A stretch of 52,179 nt of DNA. Source: Singulisphaera sp. GP187. Lineage in GTDB: Bacteria > Planctomycetota > Planctomycetia > Gemmatales > Gemmataceae. Below the pieces are notes generated by a model. It worked only from the letters and a program-made list of their open reading frames with translations. It ran no database searches and had not been told where the DNA came from. This document shows positions 8,358 through 17,173 of the stretch, in pieces (the first letter of the stretch is position 1; the number at the start of each line of letters is the position of its first letter). The translations under genes were made by a program, and so were the position numbers. The stretch is taken from contig CAMDQN010000033.1 of NCBI GenBank assembly GCA_945905925.1, forward strand, positions 1-52,179, read 5' to 3'.

Positions 8358-9203
8358 ATGCCAGGCCATCGTAAGCCGGCTCTCACCGCGAAGTCCGTCG
8401 GCGGACTGAAGTACTTCCGACGACTCCAACCACTCTTCGCCCGACTCCACGACCTCGGCACCGACAACGACCACGCCGGCAACCGACAACTCCACTTCGG
8501 TCACTACGCTTCCCTCATCCTCCTGTACTTCTTCAACCCCTGCCTCACCAGCCTCCGCAGCATCCAACAGGCCAGCGATCTCGGTAAGGTCCACAAGAAA
8601 CTCGGCGTCCCCCGGACCTCGCTCGGATCGCGCAGTGCCGCCGCCCGCATCTTCGACCCCGAACCCCTCCATGCCATCGTCGCCGAACTCGCCGCTGCGG
8701 CCCTGCCCCTGGAATCGGGCCGCGAAGCCGAAGTCTTGCGGGGTCTGACCGCCGTCGATGGCTCCCTCCTGCCCGCGTTGCCAAAAATGGCCTGGGCCTT
8801 GTGGGTCGATGACACCCATCGGGCCGCCAAACTCCACTTGCACTTCGATGTCTTCAAGGGCGTCCCGTGTCGGGCCACAGTCACCCACGGCAGCGGCAAC
8901 GAACGCACGCAACTCAAGAACACCTTGCAGGCCGTCTGCACCATCAGCAAAACCGGCCAGATCACTGGAACGGGCGTTCTGTATGGCCAGAACCCGGTCT
9001 CGGGTGCAACGTTCAAGTACCCGTTCACCATCACCAAAGGCGTGACCGCTTCGGGAAAGCTCGTCCTCACCGGCACCATCGCGGGCACCAACTTCCCCGC
9101 GACGCTCACGACGACCGTCCCGAACGGCCCGCTGACGTTTAGCTACGTGGTCAACGGCTCGACCTATTCCATGACCGGCACCGGAACGGTCATGGTGAAG
9201 TGA
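8358..9203 (+). pseudogene. IS4-family transposase fragment fused in frame to a foreign C-terminus
   Basis: The open frame codes for 281 residues but is a chimera. Residues 1 to about 190 match the N-terminal part of an IS4-type DDE transposase: HYASLILLYFFNPCLTSLRS, then LGVPRTSLGSRS, the first catalytic Asp in LTAVDGSLLPALP, and HFDVFKGVPCRATVTHGSGN followed by ERTQLKN. Homology stops just before the second catalytic Asp would appear (normally a DRGY-type motif). After about position 8930 the sequence becomes a Thr/Gly-rich beta-type sequence unlike a transposase. The transposase cannot be active. The insertion sequence ends were not identified; a 7-bp stem (CGGTCTG 8304-8310, CAGACCG 8320-8326) lies just upstream. 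Confidence 0.85.
8931..9203 (+). other. Orphan 3' end of an unrelated gene (Thr/Gly-rich beta domain)
   Basis: About 90 codons following the transposase fragment read ISKTGQITGTGVLYGQNPV, FKYPFTITKGVTASGKLVL and TFSYVVNGSTYSMTGTGTVM, ending VK and stop at 9203. The pattern of short beta strands resembles a secreted or surface protein. Its 5' part is not present upstream, so an insertion followed by deletion probably removed it. The exact junction cannot be placed better than roughly 8920-8945 by eye. Confidence 0.6.
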
Positions 9204-9225
9204 TGTTGCCGCTTCGCGTCGTCTC

Positions 9226-9290
9226 AAGTCCACGAGTCTCAAGTCGAAGACAGTGCCGCTCGCTGTCTTCGACTTGAGACTCGTGGACTT
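9226..9290. repeat. Perfect 28-bp inverted repeat between convergent genes (family G)
   Basis: Arms 9226-9253 and 9263-9290 are exact reverse complements over 28 bases around the loop TGCCGCTCG. It sits between the chimeric pseudogene (stop 9203) and the stop of the kinase gene on the other strand (9302), so it could serve as a bidirectional terminator. Within the arm, CTCAAGTC and its mirror recur, suggesting growth by internal duplication. No T-run follows on either side. Confidence 0.9.
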
Positions 9291-9301
9291 GTGACGTGAG
9301 A

Positions 9302-12300
9302 CTATTCAGAACGTGCGTCCCACACCGCGACCTGCCCTTCCCCGCCGGTGACGAGGAGGTTGCCGTCGGCGGCGAACTCGATCACGGTGACGGCCACGGA
9401 GTGCCGGCGGAAGCCGAACAACTCTCGCCCCGACCGTAAATCCCAGAACTTCACCTCGCCGGTCGCGCCGCCGCTCACGAGCGTGCGGCCGTCCGGCGAA
9501 GCGCCTAACCCCGTCACCCGTCCGACGTGACCGAAGAGGCTCATCTCCTCGCGCCCGGCAACGGTCCAGACCCGCACCACACCATCGCGCCCGGCCACCG
9601 CGATCCGGGCGCTCGATGGCAGGAACCGGAACGCGGCCTGCTCGTCGACGGGGATGTTCGCGGGTGCCTGCGTGGTGCCGACGGCCCACACGCTGATGCC
9701 GGTCGCGGTGCGGGCCGCGACGTACTCCCCGTCTTCCGAGACAACCACCTCGCGGACCGGGCGCCGGAGACCGGTATCGAACGTACTCACCGCGCTCCGG
9801 TCCGCGACGACCCACACGCTGACCTGCCCCTTGTCGTCACCGAGAACCAGTCGCCCGCCGTTTGGGGTGAGAGCCGCGGCCGTCGGCGTGCGTTCGTCCG
9901 GCAGCTTCACGCGAAGCCGTTCGTCGAGCGCCGTCGGGCCAGAACAGACGACAGCGGTTCGGCCATCAAAGACGACGCCGCGGCGCGTGCCGTCTTCGAG
10001 AAGCTGGAGCGCCCGGAGCACACGCCCCCCGCTATAGACCGACTTTCTCGCTCCCGTGCCCCACTCGTACGCAGTGAGTTCGGTTTCAGTCGCGACGACA
10101 AACTCGCTGCTTCCGGCACGACCGCCTTTGGGGTGAACACCGATTGAGGTGACGCGCCCCGGCGTCGTGACACCTCGGTCTCGCAAGTCCGCGGGGAGGT
10201 TCCACGAACGGATGATGCCGTCCGCGCCCGCCGTGAACAGGGTCTTGCCATCGGGAGAGAACACGCCGGCGCGAACCGTTCCGGTGTCGCCGGTCGGCAG
10301 TTCGTGGTGGAACCCACAGAGCACACGGCCAGGGTGCCCGCTGAGGGCGAACCCATCTTGGCCCGGATTGATCGTGATCCATTCGACCCGTCCGCCGCTC
10401 AGCAGCGGCACCGGTATCTCGTGGGGGACGAAGAGGAGAGCGTCGCGGTCGAACCCGATTATTGTTGCCCCATCGTTCGCGGCAGCCAGGGCACTCACCG
10501 TATGCCCGCCCGGATACTCTTTCCCAATACCGGGGCGGAATTCGGATGTGTAGCAGTCAACCGAGCCGGCACTATTCGCCGTCACGACCCGCTTCCCGTC
10601 ACTCGAAACCTCGATGGAGACGATGTCTGCATGTTCCGGCTCTGCCCGCTCAGCGACTACCGGTTTTGCTTCGCCTAGGGTCTGTCGCATGAGAAGTCCT
10701 CTCTGCCCGCCGGCGTACACCGTTTTGCCATCCGGGGCGAGAGCGAAGCAGAGCGATCCAGGCGCCAACTCGCGGCATTCGGGCGGCGCGTCGGTCAGCG
10801 ATCCATCGCGCGCGATGCTCCAGGCGGTGACACCGCGACCCCCAATCCCAACTCCTTTTGCCAGCAGGAGCGTGCCGCCCCGCGCGAACGCGACGCGCTG
10901 GACCGCCCCGCCGTTCACCTTCGCGGTGCCGAGTTGCTTTCCGGTGGCGCGGTCCCAGACGGCGAGGGTGCCGTCGGCGTGACCGCTGGCGAGCCGCGTC
11001 CCGTCGGGCGACACCGCGAGCGCGGTCACGGACCCGGCGGGACACACGATCATGAGCCGCTCGGCCTTCACCAGTCGGGCGAGGTAGTCGTGGGCGAAGT
11101 CCGTCGGCTCCAGAATCCCGTGTGACACGCGGCGCCCCGCGTCGAGCGCGCCGGTCGCGGACTTGATGTTCCCACTGCGCCAGGCGTGGTACGCATCGCT
11201 CGTGTGACTCGCGTACTCGCGCTGGCGATCGGCGCGGTTGCGGTCGGCCTGGTCGCGGACGACGGTGTCGCGCTCATTGCGGTACAGACGCGTCTGGGAC
11301 GAGTTCCGGTACGAGTTCCAGGTCCCGTAGAGGGTGATGGACAGCGTGACCACGGCGAGTACCAGGAACGCGACCAACTGGTCATTCCGGCGGATCCAGC
11401 GGACCGCACGCCCGGACCACGCAAGCGGGCGGGCGACGGTGGGCAGCCCATCGAGAAACCGGCGCAGGTCGTCGGCAAAGTCGATCGCGGTCCGGTACCG
11501 CTCGGTCGTGGTGACGGACATCGCCTTCAAGCAGATCACCTCCAGGTCGCGTGGGATGTCTGGGCGCAGGTGCCGCGGGGGCACGGCCTTGCCCTCGACG
11601 GACTGCCGCAGCACTTCCACATCGGTCGCTCCGTCGTAAGGCGCGCGTCCGGCCACGAGCTCGTAGAGCACCACCCCCAGCGCGTATACGTCGGCCGGCG
11701 GACCAATGTCTTCACGCCGGGCCAGAGCCTGTTCTGGCGCCATATACTTCGGCGTGCCAAGAATCTGTCGCGTCCCGGTTTCCGACGGGCCACCACGGTC
11801 CCCCAATTTCGCCAAACCGAAGTCCACCACACGCGGCACATAGTGCGCGCCGCGAAGGTGAACGCTCCCCGCCGGCGGTTCGTCGTTCTCCTCGACCGTC
11901 ATCTGCTGGAGAATCACATTGTTCGGCTTCAGGTCGCGGTGAAGTACGCTGCGGTCGTGCGCGTGTTGCACCGCGTCGGCAAGGGTCGCGACGAGCCTGG
12001 CCGCCTGGCGCACTGGTACGGGGAACGCTTGCCGGTCGATCCACTCGGCGAGCGTTTGACCGGGGCAGAACGCGGTGGCGATGAAGCAGATCGGGCCGAT
12101 CTCGCCCCACTCGTACACCGGCACGAGGTTCGGGTGATCCAGTTCCGACGCCGCGAGCGCTTCTAGTTTGAGCCGTCGCTTCGCGTCCAGGTTCATCAGC
12201 ATTTCGGGGCGCGGAACCTTGAGCGCGACCTCGCGCAACAGTTTGGGGTCGTAGGCAAGGAACACGATGCCACACCCGCCCTTGCCGAGCTGCCGGCGCA

Positions 12301-12580
12301 ACTCGAACCGACCAATCCGGTGCGGGCCGCTTACTGGAGGCGGGCGCATCTGGGTGCTGTGTGAGGGGTCAGGGAGCAGTTCACCAAGCGACCCCTCGTT
12401 CGGGGCGTCCGGGTGCATCGGCGTGACCGGGTTCTCGGAGGGGACGAACGGTGAAGTAGATGGGACGAGTGGCTCATGCAGTGTAGGCGACTCCACTTCC
12501 CCGCCGTCAAGCCCCTGGTTGTAGGCGGCAAGGAAGCGGGCCAGGTTCTCGTCGAGTTTCAGCGAGTCGGACGGATCCAT
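9302..12580 (-). CDS. Serine/threonine protein kinase with C-terminal WD40 repeats
   Basis: A protein of 1092 residues. Residues 1-85 are Pro/Ser-rich and probably disordered. The kinase domain (about 90-375) keeps the Gly loop LGKGGCGIVFLAYD (98-111), the ATP Lys in VALKV (121), HRDLKPNN (214-221), DFGLAKL (253) and APEQ (281). A transmembrane helix LVAFLVLAVVTLSITLYGTW follows at about 402, so the kinase is inside and the rest is probably outside the membrane. WD40-type blades begin near residue 485, for example SPDGTRLASGHADGTLAVWD and SPDGRTLVSGGATGEVKFWD. This fusion is typical of planctomycetes. ATG 12580 (MDPSDSLKL) was chosen; 12634 is an alternative, and the still longer frame overlaps the divergent oxidoreductase gene. 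The ligand sensed is unknown. Confidence 0.92.
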   Translation of the reverse strand: MDPSDSLKLDENLARFLAAYNQGLDGGEVESPTLHEPLVPSTSPFVPSENPVTPMHPDAPNEGSLGELLPDPSHSTQMRPPPVSGPHRIGRFELRRQLGKGGCGIVFLAYDPKLLREVALKVPRPEMLMNLDAKRRLKLEALAASELDHPNLVPVYEWGEIGPICFIATAFCPGQTLAEWIDRQAFPVPVRQAARLVATLADAVQHAHDRSVLHRDLKPNNVILQQMTVEENDEPPAGSVHLRGAHYVPRVVDFGLAKLGDRGGPSETGTRQILGTPKYMAPEQALARREDIGPPADVYALGVVLYELVAGRAPYDGATDVEVLRQSVEGKAVPPRHLRPDIPRDLEVICLKAMSVTTTERYRTAIDFADDLRRFLDGLPTVARPLAWSGRAVRWIRRNDQLVAFLVLAVVTLSITLYGTWNSYRNSSQTRLYRNERDTVVRDQADRNRADRQREYASHTSDAYHAWRSGNIKSATGALDAGRRVSHGILEPTDFAHDYLARLVKAERLMIVCPAGSVTALAVSPDGTRLASGHADGTLAVWDRATGKQLGTAKVNGGAVQRVAFARGGTLLLAKGVGIGGRGVTAWSIARDGSLTDAPPECRELAPGSLCFALAPDGKTVYAGGQRGLLMRQTLGEAKPVVAERAEPEHADIVSIEVSSDGKRVVTANSAGSVDCYTSEFRPGIGKEYPGGHTVSALAAANDGATIIGFDRDALLFVPHEIPVPLLSGGRVEWITINPGQDGFALSGHPGRVLCGFHHELPTGDTGTVRAGVFSPDGKTLFTAGADGIIRSWNLPADLRDRGVTTPGRVTSIGVHPKGGRAGSSEFVVATETELTAYEWGTGARKSVYSGGRVLRALQLLEDGTRRGVVFDGRTAVVCSGPTALDERLRVKLPDERTPTAAALTPNGGRLVLGDDKGQVSVWVVADRSAVSTFDTGLRRPVREVVVSEDGEYVAARTATGISVWAVGTTQAPANIPVDEQAAFRFLPSSARIAVAGRDGVVRVWTVAGREEMSLFGHVGRVTGLGASPDGRTLVSGGATGEVKFWDLRSGRELFGFRRHSVAVTVIEFAADGNLLVTGGEGQVAVWDARSE

Positions 12581-12728
12581 CAGCACGGAACCAGACGTGA
12601 GTTGACGATGCTCAATCCAAGTGAAGTCTATCATACCCGATGCAGGGGACAGAACCGCGATTTCGGTGAAATCCGTGCCGAAGGCTAATACTATCGTAGT
12701 CACGAACTCGTACCGGAGAATCCGCACC

Positions 12729-13733
12729 GTGAAAGCACTCGTCATCAGCCCTGAGTTCGGCTTGCAGAACCTCGCCGTTGTGGACCGACCCGACCCGACC
12801 CCGGGGCCGGGACAGATTCTCGTACGCGTGCGGGCCGCCTCGCTGAACTTCCGCGACCTGCTTCTCGCGAAAGGGCAGTACAACCCGCGATTGCAGTTTC
12901 CGCGCGTACTCGGCTCCGACGCTGCCGGCGAAGTAATCGCGCTCGGCACCGGCGCAACGCGATTCAAAGTCGGGGACCACGTCGCGAACTGTTTCATGAC
13001 GGATTGGGCTGACGGCCCGATCACCGACGCGGCGGCGAAATCCGCGATCGGCAGCGACCGCGACGGCGTGTTCTCCGAACTCGTGGCGCTCGACGAGCGC
13101 GCCGTTGTGAGCGTACCGGATCACATGACGTTTGAAGAGGCCGCAACGCTCCCGTGCGCCGCGGTGACCGCGTGGAACGCGCTGACGACCGCCGGTACCG
13201 GACCGGGCACAACAGTGCTACTCCAGGGGACCGGCGGCGTGTCGATCTTCGCGCTGCAACTCGCGCACGCACTCGGCGCGCGGGCGTTCATCACTTCGAG
13301 CAGCGACGAGAAGCTAGCACGCGCCGCGGCACTGGGCGCGAGCGCGGGGGTGAACTACCGCACGAACGCGGACTGGGACAAGTGGGCGCGCCAGCAGAGC
13401 GGCGGCACCGGCGTGGACGTGGTCGTGGAGGTCGGAGGGGCCGGCACGCTCGAGCGCTCGCTGAAGGCAGTGCGAACGGGCGGACACGTCGCGCTGATCG
13501 GCGTGCTGGCAGGTACGGGCGCGGTCAACCCGCTCCTGATCCTGATGAAAGCGGTTCGCGTGCAGGGCGTCTTCGTCGGCTCGCGTGCGATGTTCGAGGC
13601 GATGAATCGTGTCATCGCGGAGAAGAAGTTGCAGCCGGTGATCGACCGCGTGTTCCCGTTCGTGGAAGCTCCAGCGGCGTTCAAGCACCTGGAGAGCGGC
13701 GCACACTTCGGCAAAGTCGTGATGAGCCTGTGA
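12729..13733 (+). CDS. MDR-superfamily NAD(P)-dependent oxidoreductase (quinone reductase-like)
   Basis: A medium-chain dehydrogenase/reductase of 334 residues. The GroES-like half (residues 1-140) contains LNFRDLLLAKGQY and GSDAAGEV; the Rossmann half contains the nucleotide-binding TVLLQGTGGVSIFALQLAHA. The Cys clusters of structural zinc are absent, pointing to zinc-independent quinone/enoyl reductase relatives. GTG 12729 is the start because the homologous sequence begins MKALVISPEFGLQNL. It diverges from the kinase gene across 148 bases that must hold both promoters; none was recognised with confidence. The product ends 10 bases before a repeat element. Confidence 0.88.
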   Translation: MKALVISPEFGLQNLAVVDRPDPTPGPGQILVRVRAASLNFRDLLLAKGQYNPRLQFPRVLGSDAAGEVIALGTGATRFKVGDHVANCFMTDWADGPITDAAAKSAIGSDRDGVFSELVALDERAVVSVPDHMTFEEAATLPCAAVTAWNALTTAGTGPGTTVLLQGTGGVSIFALQLAHALGARAFITSSSDEKLARAAALGASAGVNYRTNADWDKWARQQSGGTGVDVVVEVGGAGTLERSLKAVRTGGHVALIGVLAGTGAVNPLLILMKAVRVQGVFVGSRAMFEAMNRVIAEKKLQPVIDRVFPFVEAPAAFKHLESGAHFGKVVMSL

Positions 13734-13743
13734 TGCAAACGAG

Positions 13744-13858
13744 AGAAGAGTGTTCACTGCGGAGAACGCAGAGGACGCGGAGAAAACAGGAGAGTTGAAA
13801 CACAGCACTCACTGACTTTCACCGCGTTCGCTGCGTTCTCCGCGGTGAACACTCTTCT
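13744..13858. repeat. Palindromic repeat family C, copy 2; overlaps the end of the sulfatase-like gene
   Basis: Arms 13744-13771 and 13831-13858 are reverse complements over 28 bases with one mismatch; each contains GTGTTCACYGCGGAGAACGC. The right half lies inside the coding sequence of the sulfatase-like gene and encodes its last 17 or so residues. The loop contains GACGCGGAGAAAACAGGAG, shared with the copy at 36693-36784. Confidence 0.93.
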
Positions 13859-15212
13859 GTATTTCTTCGCGCAACATCGCTTCGAGTTCGTCGGCACGGT
13901 CGATGTTTCCCTGACGGACGTTGTTCACTTCCCAGCGGTCGTCTGGCTTCTCGTAGAGCAGCGGTTCGCGCGGCGGGTCGCCTGCGGGCGTGCGCGTCGC
14001 CACGAGTAGCGCCGTGTCGTGCGTGCGGAGCGCGATCTCCGCCGCGTCGCCGAGTTCAAGCGCGGTGATCGCGAACGCGCGCGCGGACGGAGCCTCGCCG
14101 CGCGCGAGCGGAAGCAAACTGAAGCCGCGTCCGCCTGTCGGCGACGCGGACCCGAGCAGCGCGCAGAGCGTGGGAAACACATCGGCAGGTTGTGTGAACC
14201 CCGGGACGCGGCGCCCGGCGTGTTCCGCGTTCGGGAGACGCAGTACCAGCGGCAAATGAACCAACTCTTCGTGAAGCCAGGGACGATGGAGTCCGATCTG
14301 CCCGTGTTCGCCGAGCGGGTATCCGAAGTCCGAGGTTACGAGCCACGCCGCCGACCGATCCAGACCGCGCTCGCGCAGGAGGTCGAAGAGAGCGCCGAGT
14401 TCCGCATCGAGTTTGGTCACGACGGCCGCGAACGTGCGGTGCAGCCAGTCCCAGGCGTCGAGGTCGGCGCGGTCGAACGGCCCCGTCGGTGGGTCTGCGA
14501 ACGGCGGCACAGCCTCGTCTTCGGAAGTTGATGAGTGGCGAGTGCTGGGTGCTGAGTCGGAACTGTCGTGGGGCTCCTCATCAACTTCCAGAACAGACTC
14601 TTCGTCTTCCGCGACCTCGTCGTTCGGTTCCTCGTCCTCATTCACCTCCTCAACGCGACCCTCGGGTGCTGGTGCCTCTTCATCTTCCAGGTATGCCTCA
14701 AACACGTCCTGCTGTACGTCCCATGGCGGAATAAGGCGGTCCGTTTCGATCCATAGCAGGTAGTCGGGTACGTCGCGGAGGCGGTCGAGCAACGCGGGGA
14801 ACGCGCGAAGGAGTGCTTCGAGGGGCGAAGTATCGTCGGCTTGCGGGCGCGCGTCGAACACTTCACCCCAGCCGGCGTAGAACCAATCGGGGCCGTCGGT
14901 GTCGGGGTGATTGGCGCGCACGAGGATGGTGGTAGAAGAACCTCTCCCCCCAACCCCCTCCCCTAAGAAGGGAGGGGGAGCAAGAGTCGGAAGCCCCTCC
15001 CTTCTTAGGGGAGGGGGTGGGGAGGGGTTGCCTTCCCGCCCCAGCCACGCGCGGCGCGCGGCGGTTGGTTCGGGGCAGTCGCTGATGTGCCGGTCGAACG
15101 TCACCGCCTCCGACGCGAGCCGGTCCAGGTGGGGCGTCCCGACCCAGTCGTTCCCATAGGCGCCCAGCCACCCGGCCGGACACCCATTCAGCGCGAAGGC
15201 GATTACTCTCAT
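13809..15212 (-). CDS. Sulfatase-like protein lacking canonical catalytic residues, with embedded repeats
   Basis: A protein of 467 residues with the alkaline phosphatase/sulfatase fold: GAYGNDWVGTPHLDRLASEA near the N-terminus and LVTSDFGYPLGEHGQIGLHR near residue 296. Catalytic features are altered. The N-terminal metal Asp pair is replaced (ALNGCPAGWLGAYG). The C/S-x-P-x-R site that becomes formylglycine reads DCPEPTAARRAWL instead. The usual SDHG is SDFG. Residues about 60-93 are the translation of a palindromic repeat. Residues 180-250 form an acidic, low-complexity linker. The last 17 or so residues come from repeat family C. No signal peptide. It may bind sulfated or phosphorylated ligands without cleaving them, or be decaying. 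Confidence 0.8.
   Translation of the reverse strand: MRVIAFALNGCPAGWLGAYGNDWVGTPHLDRLASEAVTFDRHISDCPEPTAARRAWLGREGNPSPPPPLRREGLPTLAPPPFLGEGVGGRGSSTTILVRANHPDTDGPDWFYAGWGEVFDARPQADDTSPLEALLRAFPALLDRLRDVPDYLLWIETDRLIPPWDVQQDVFEAYLEDEEAPAPEGRVEEVNEDEEPNDEVAEDEESVLEVDEEPHDSSDSAPSTRHSSTSEDEAVPPFADPPTGPFDRADLDAWDWLHRTFAAVVTKLDAELGALFDLLRERGLDRSAAWLVTSDFGYPLGEHGQIGLHRPWLHEELVHLPLVLRLPNAEHAGRRVPGFTQPADVFPTLCALLGSASPTGGRGFSLLPLARGEAPSARAFAITALELGDAAEIALRTHDTALLVATRTPAGDPPREPLLYEKPDDRWEVNNVRQGNIDRADELEAMLREEIQKSVHRGERSERGESQ
14954..15017. repeat. Palindromic repeat family E, translated inside the sulfatase-like gene
   Basis: Perfect 24-base arms at 14954-14977 and 14994-15017 (core CCCTCCCCTAAGAAGGGAGG) around a 16-base loop. 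The flanking C-runs extend it to about 14943-15034. It is read through in frame by the sulfatase-like gene as a Pro/Gly-rich stretch (residues about 60-93, including PPPPLRREGLP and PPFLGEGVGG). Confidence 0.92.
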
Positions 15213-15316
15213 ACTTGACGGATTCTTGTTGGGGCGAGAAGGTTCACGGCACGGGCTATTCTCCGCGCGGCGTGACGATAAACTATCGAGGTTGACATCT
15301 GGAGAGGGGGGTTCGC

Positions 15317-17170
15317 GTGCTCGGTCCGATCTTTTCGCGGGAACTCGTGACCGTGCCGCGACGCAGCGGTCACTACGCCCAGCGCATGGCCCTCATCGGG
15401 ATGCTCGCCATCCTCGGCATCACTACATGGCAAGCGACCATCGGGTTCGCGCGCGACGCCACGCTCGGCGAAACCGCGAACGTCGGGCTGCTACTGTTCC
15501 AGATCGTCGCGTTCGTTCAACTACTCCTCACGCTGTTCTTCGCCACGCTCTCGGCCGCGAGCGCCGTCTCGCAGGAAAAAGACCGACGCACGTTCGTGCT
15601 GTTGTTGCTCACGGACATGCGCGACTACGAAATCGTACTCGGAAAACTGGTCGGCGCGCTGCTCTCGATTCTGAGTCTGCTGTTCGTCAGCGCGCCGGTG
15701 CTTGCGATGCTGCTCTTGCTCGGTGGGATAAGCCCCGAACAGGTGCTTCAAGCGGTGCTGGTGTTGTTCGCCTCGGCAGTCGCGGCTGGATCGCTCGGCG
15801 GATTGGTCGCGCTGTGGCGCGAGAAGACCTATCAGGCGCTCGCGCTCTCCGCGCTGTTTCTTGTGTTCTACATCTGCGTTTCGCAAGGCGTCAGTTCGGT
15901 CGGACCGCTGATCGCGAGCAACACCGACTGGAGCAGCGTGCAGGCGTGGCTCGATCCCTTCGTCGCGATGCAATCAGTGTTGGAACCGCCAACCGGCGGG
16001 TGGCGGGGGATCGCTCCGGCCTACGGCTTCGTCCTGGTGATGGTCGTACTCTGCGCCGCACTCAACGGCGTAGGCATCTGGAAGTTGCGCAAGTGGAACC
16101 CGAGCGGCGAGCCAATCATGCAGCGAGAGAGCGTCGCACAGGCGACCACTCCCGCGACCGAAGACACGGACGCGTCGGTCGAGGCCGAGAAGCGCGCGAA
16201 GGCGCACGCCGCACCGGGCGAAGCGCGGCAGGTGTGGCCGAACCCGATCCTTTGGCGCGAGGTCCGCACACTCGCCTACGGCCGACGACCACTGCTTGTG
16301 AAGTTCGCGTTCGGAATCGTCCTCACGCTCATCCTGTACTTCGCGATCAGCGAACTGAACCGCCCCGGTGGGCGCACCGGATTCGCCGCGGCTTACGGAT
16401 TAGTACCGGTTGCGGTGTTGAGTCTATTACTCGTCGCGGCGCAGGCGGTTACATCCATCACTTCGGAGCGAGACGGGGGATCTCTCGACGTGCTACTGGT
16501 GACGGACGTTTCGCCGAAGGAGTTCGTCTTCGGAAAACTGCTTGGAGTGTTTTACAACACGAAGGAGTACATCATCCCGCCGCTTTTGCTCGCGGGGTTC
16601 TACGCGGTTCGCGGAGCACTCGCGCGCACGCCAGATGGAACACCATCGGGCGACGTACTCGCGGCGAACGCCGGACCGCTGGTCGCGGTCGGCGGGGCGC
16701 TCGTCGTGCTGTTCGGGTTCGCGGTCGCGCTGGGGTTGCACGTGTCGCTCCGCATCGCGCAGAGTCGACTCGCGATCGCGCACACTCTGGGCACTATCTT
16801 CTTCCTGTCGATCGGCACACTCATCAGCATCTACCTGATCGTGATTAACGGCGGCAGTTTCGGGAACCAGTGGTTCAGTTTCATCTCGTTTCTGGTAGTG
16901 GGCATCGGCGGGTTGCTGTATGTGCTGAGCGCGGACCGACCGTCCCCGGCGCTCACCATCGCGAGCGTGGCGTGCCCAATCGCGATGTTCTACTGCGTGG
17001 TGAACGTGCTGATCGGCGGGAAACCCGGCACCGACGAATCGGGCGATCCGCTCATCCCGTTCCTGATGCTCGGCGCGACGTTTGGGTTCACCATCGTCGC
17101 AATGATGTTCCCTCTGGTCACCGAGTTCGACGTGTCGCTCGGTCGCACCGCGCAGCCGAATGAAAGCTAA
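15317..17170 (+). CDS. ABC-2 type transporter permease, two permease modules
   Basis: A membrane protein of 617 residues. Two similar blocks are visible. The first has FSRELVTVPRR, then SAVSQEKDRRTFVLLLLTD, and six or so helices. A charged cytosolic linker follows at about residues 255-320, then a second block, NPILWREVRTLAYGRRPL and SITSERDGGSLDVLLVTDVS. The S-x-E-(K/R)-(D/E)-x-x-(T/S)-(L/F)-x-x-L-L-x-T-D signature is typical of ABC-2 permeases acting with an ATPase. No ATP-binding gene lies next to it here, so the partner must be elsewhere. The start is GTG 15317 preceded by GGAGAGGGGG at 15301. Substrate unknown. Confidence 0.87.
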   Translation: MLGPIFSRELVTVPRRSGHYAQRMALIGMLAILGITTWQATIGFARDATLGETANVGLLLFQIVAFVQLLLTLFFATLSAASAVSQEKDRRTFVLLLLTDMRDYEIVLGKLVGALLSILSLLFVSAPVLAMLLLLGGISPEQVLQAVLVLFASAVAAGSLGGLVALWREKTYQALALSALFLVFYICVSQGVSSVGPLIASNTDWSSVQAWLDPFVAMQSVLEPPTGGWRGIAPAYGFVLVMVVLCAALNGVGIWKLRKWNPSGEPIMQRESVAQATTPATEDTDASVEAEKRAKAHAAPGEARQVWPNPILWREVRTLAYGRRPLLVKFAFGIVLTLILYFAISELNRPGGRTGFAAAYGLVPVAVLSLLLVAAQAVTSITSERDGGSLDVLLVTDVSPKEFVFGKLLGVFYNTKEYIIPPLLLAGFYAVRGALARTPDGTPSGDVLAANAGPLVAVGGALVVLFGFAVALGLHVSLRIAQSRLAIAHTLGTIFFLSIGTLISIYLIVINGGSFGNQWFSFISFLVVGIGGLLYVLSADRPSPALTIASVACPIAMFYCVVNVLIGGKPGTDESGDPLIPFLMLGATFGFTIVAMMFPLVTEFDVSLGRTAQPNES

Positions 17171-17173
17171 GAA

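Noticed and set aside
12581-13024. N-terminal extension of the kinase gene up to 13024
   Set aside because: It overlaps the opposite-strand MDR oxidoreductase gene and has no kinase-like sequence.
15226-16848. 540-codon alternative frame over the ABC permease gene
   Set aside because: Extreme Arg content and no recognisable motif; the membrane-protein frame is clearly the real one.
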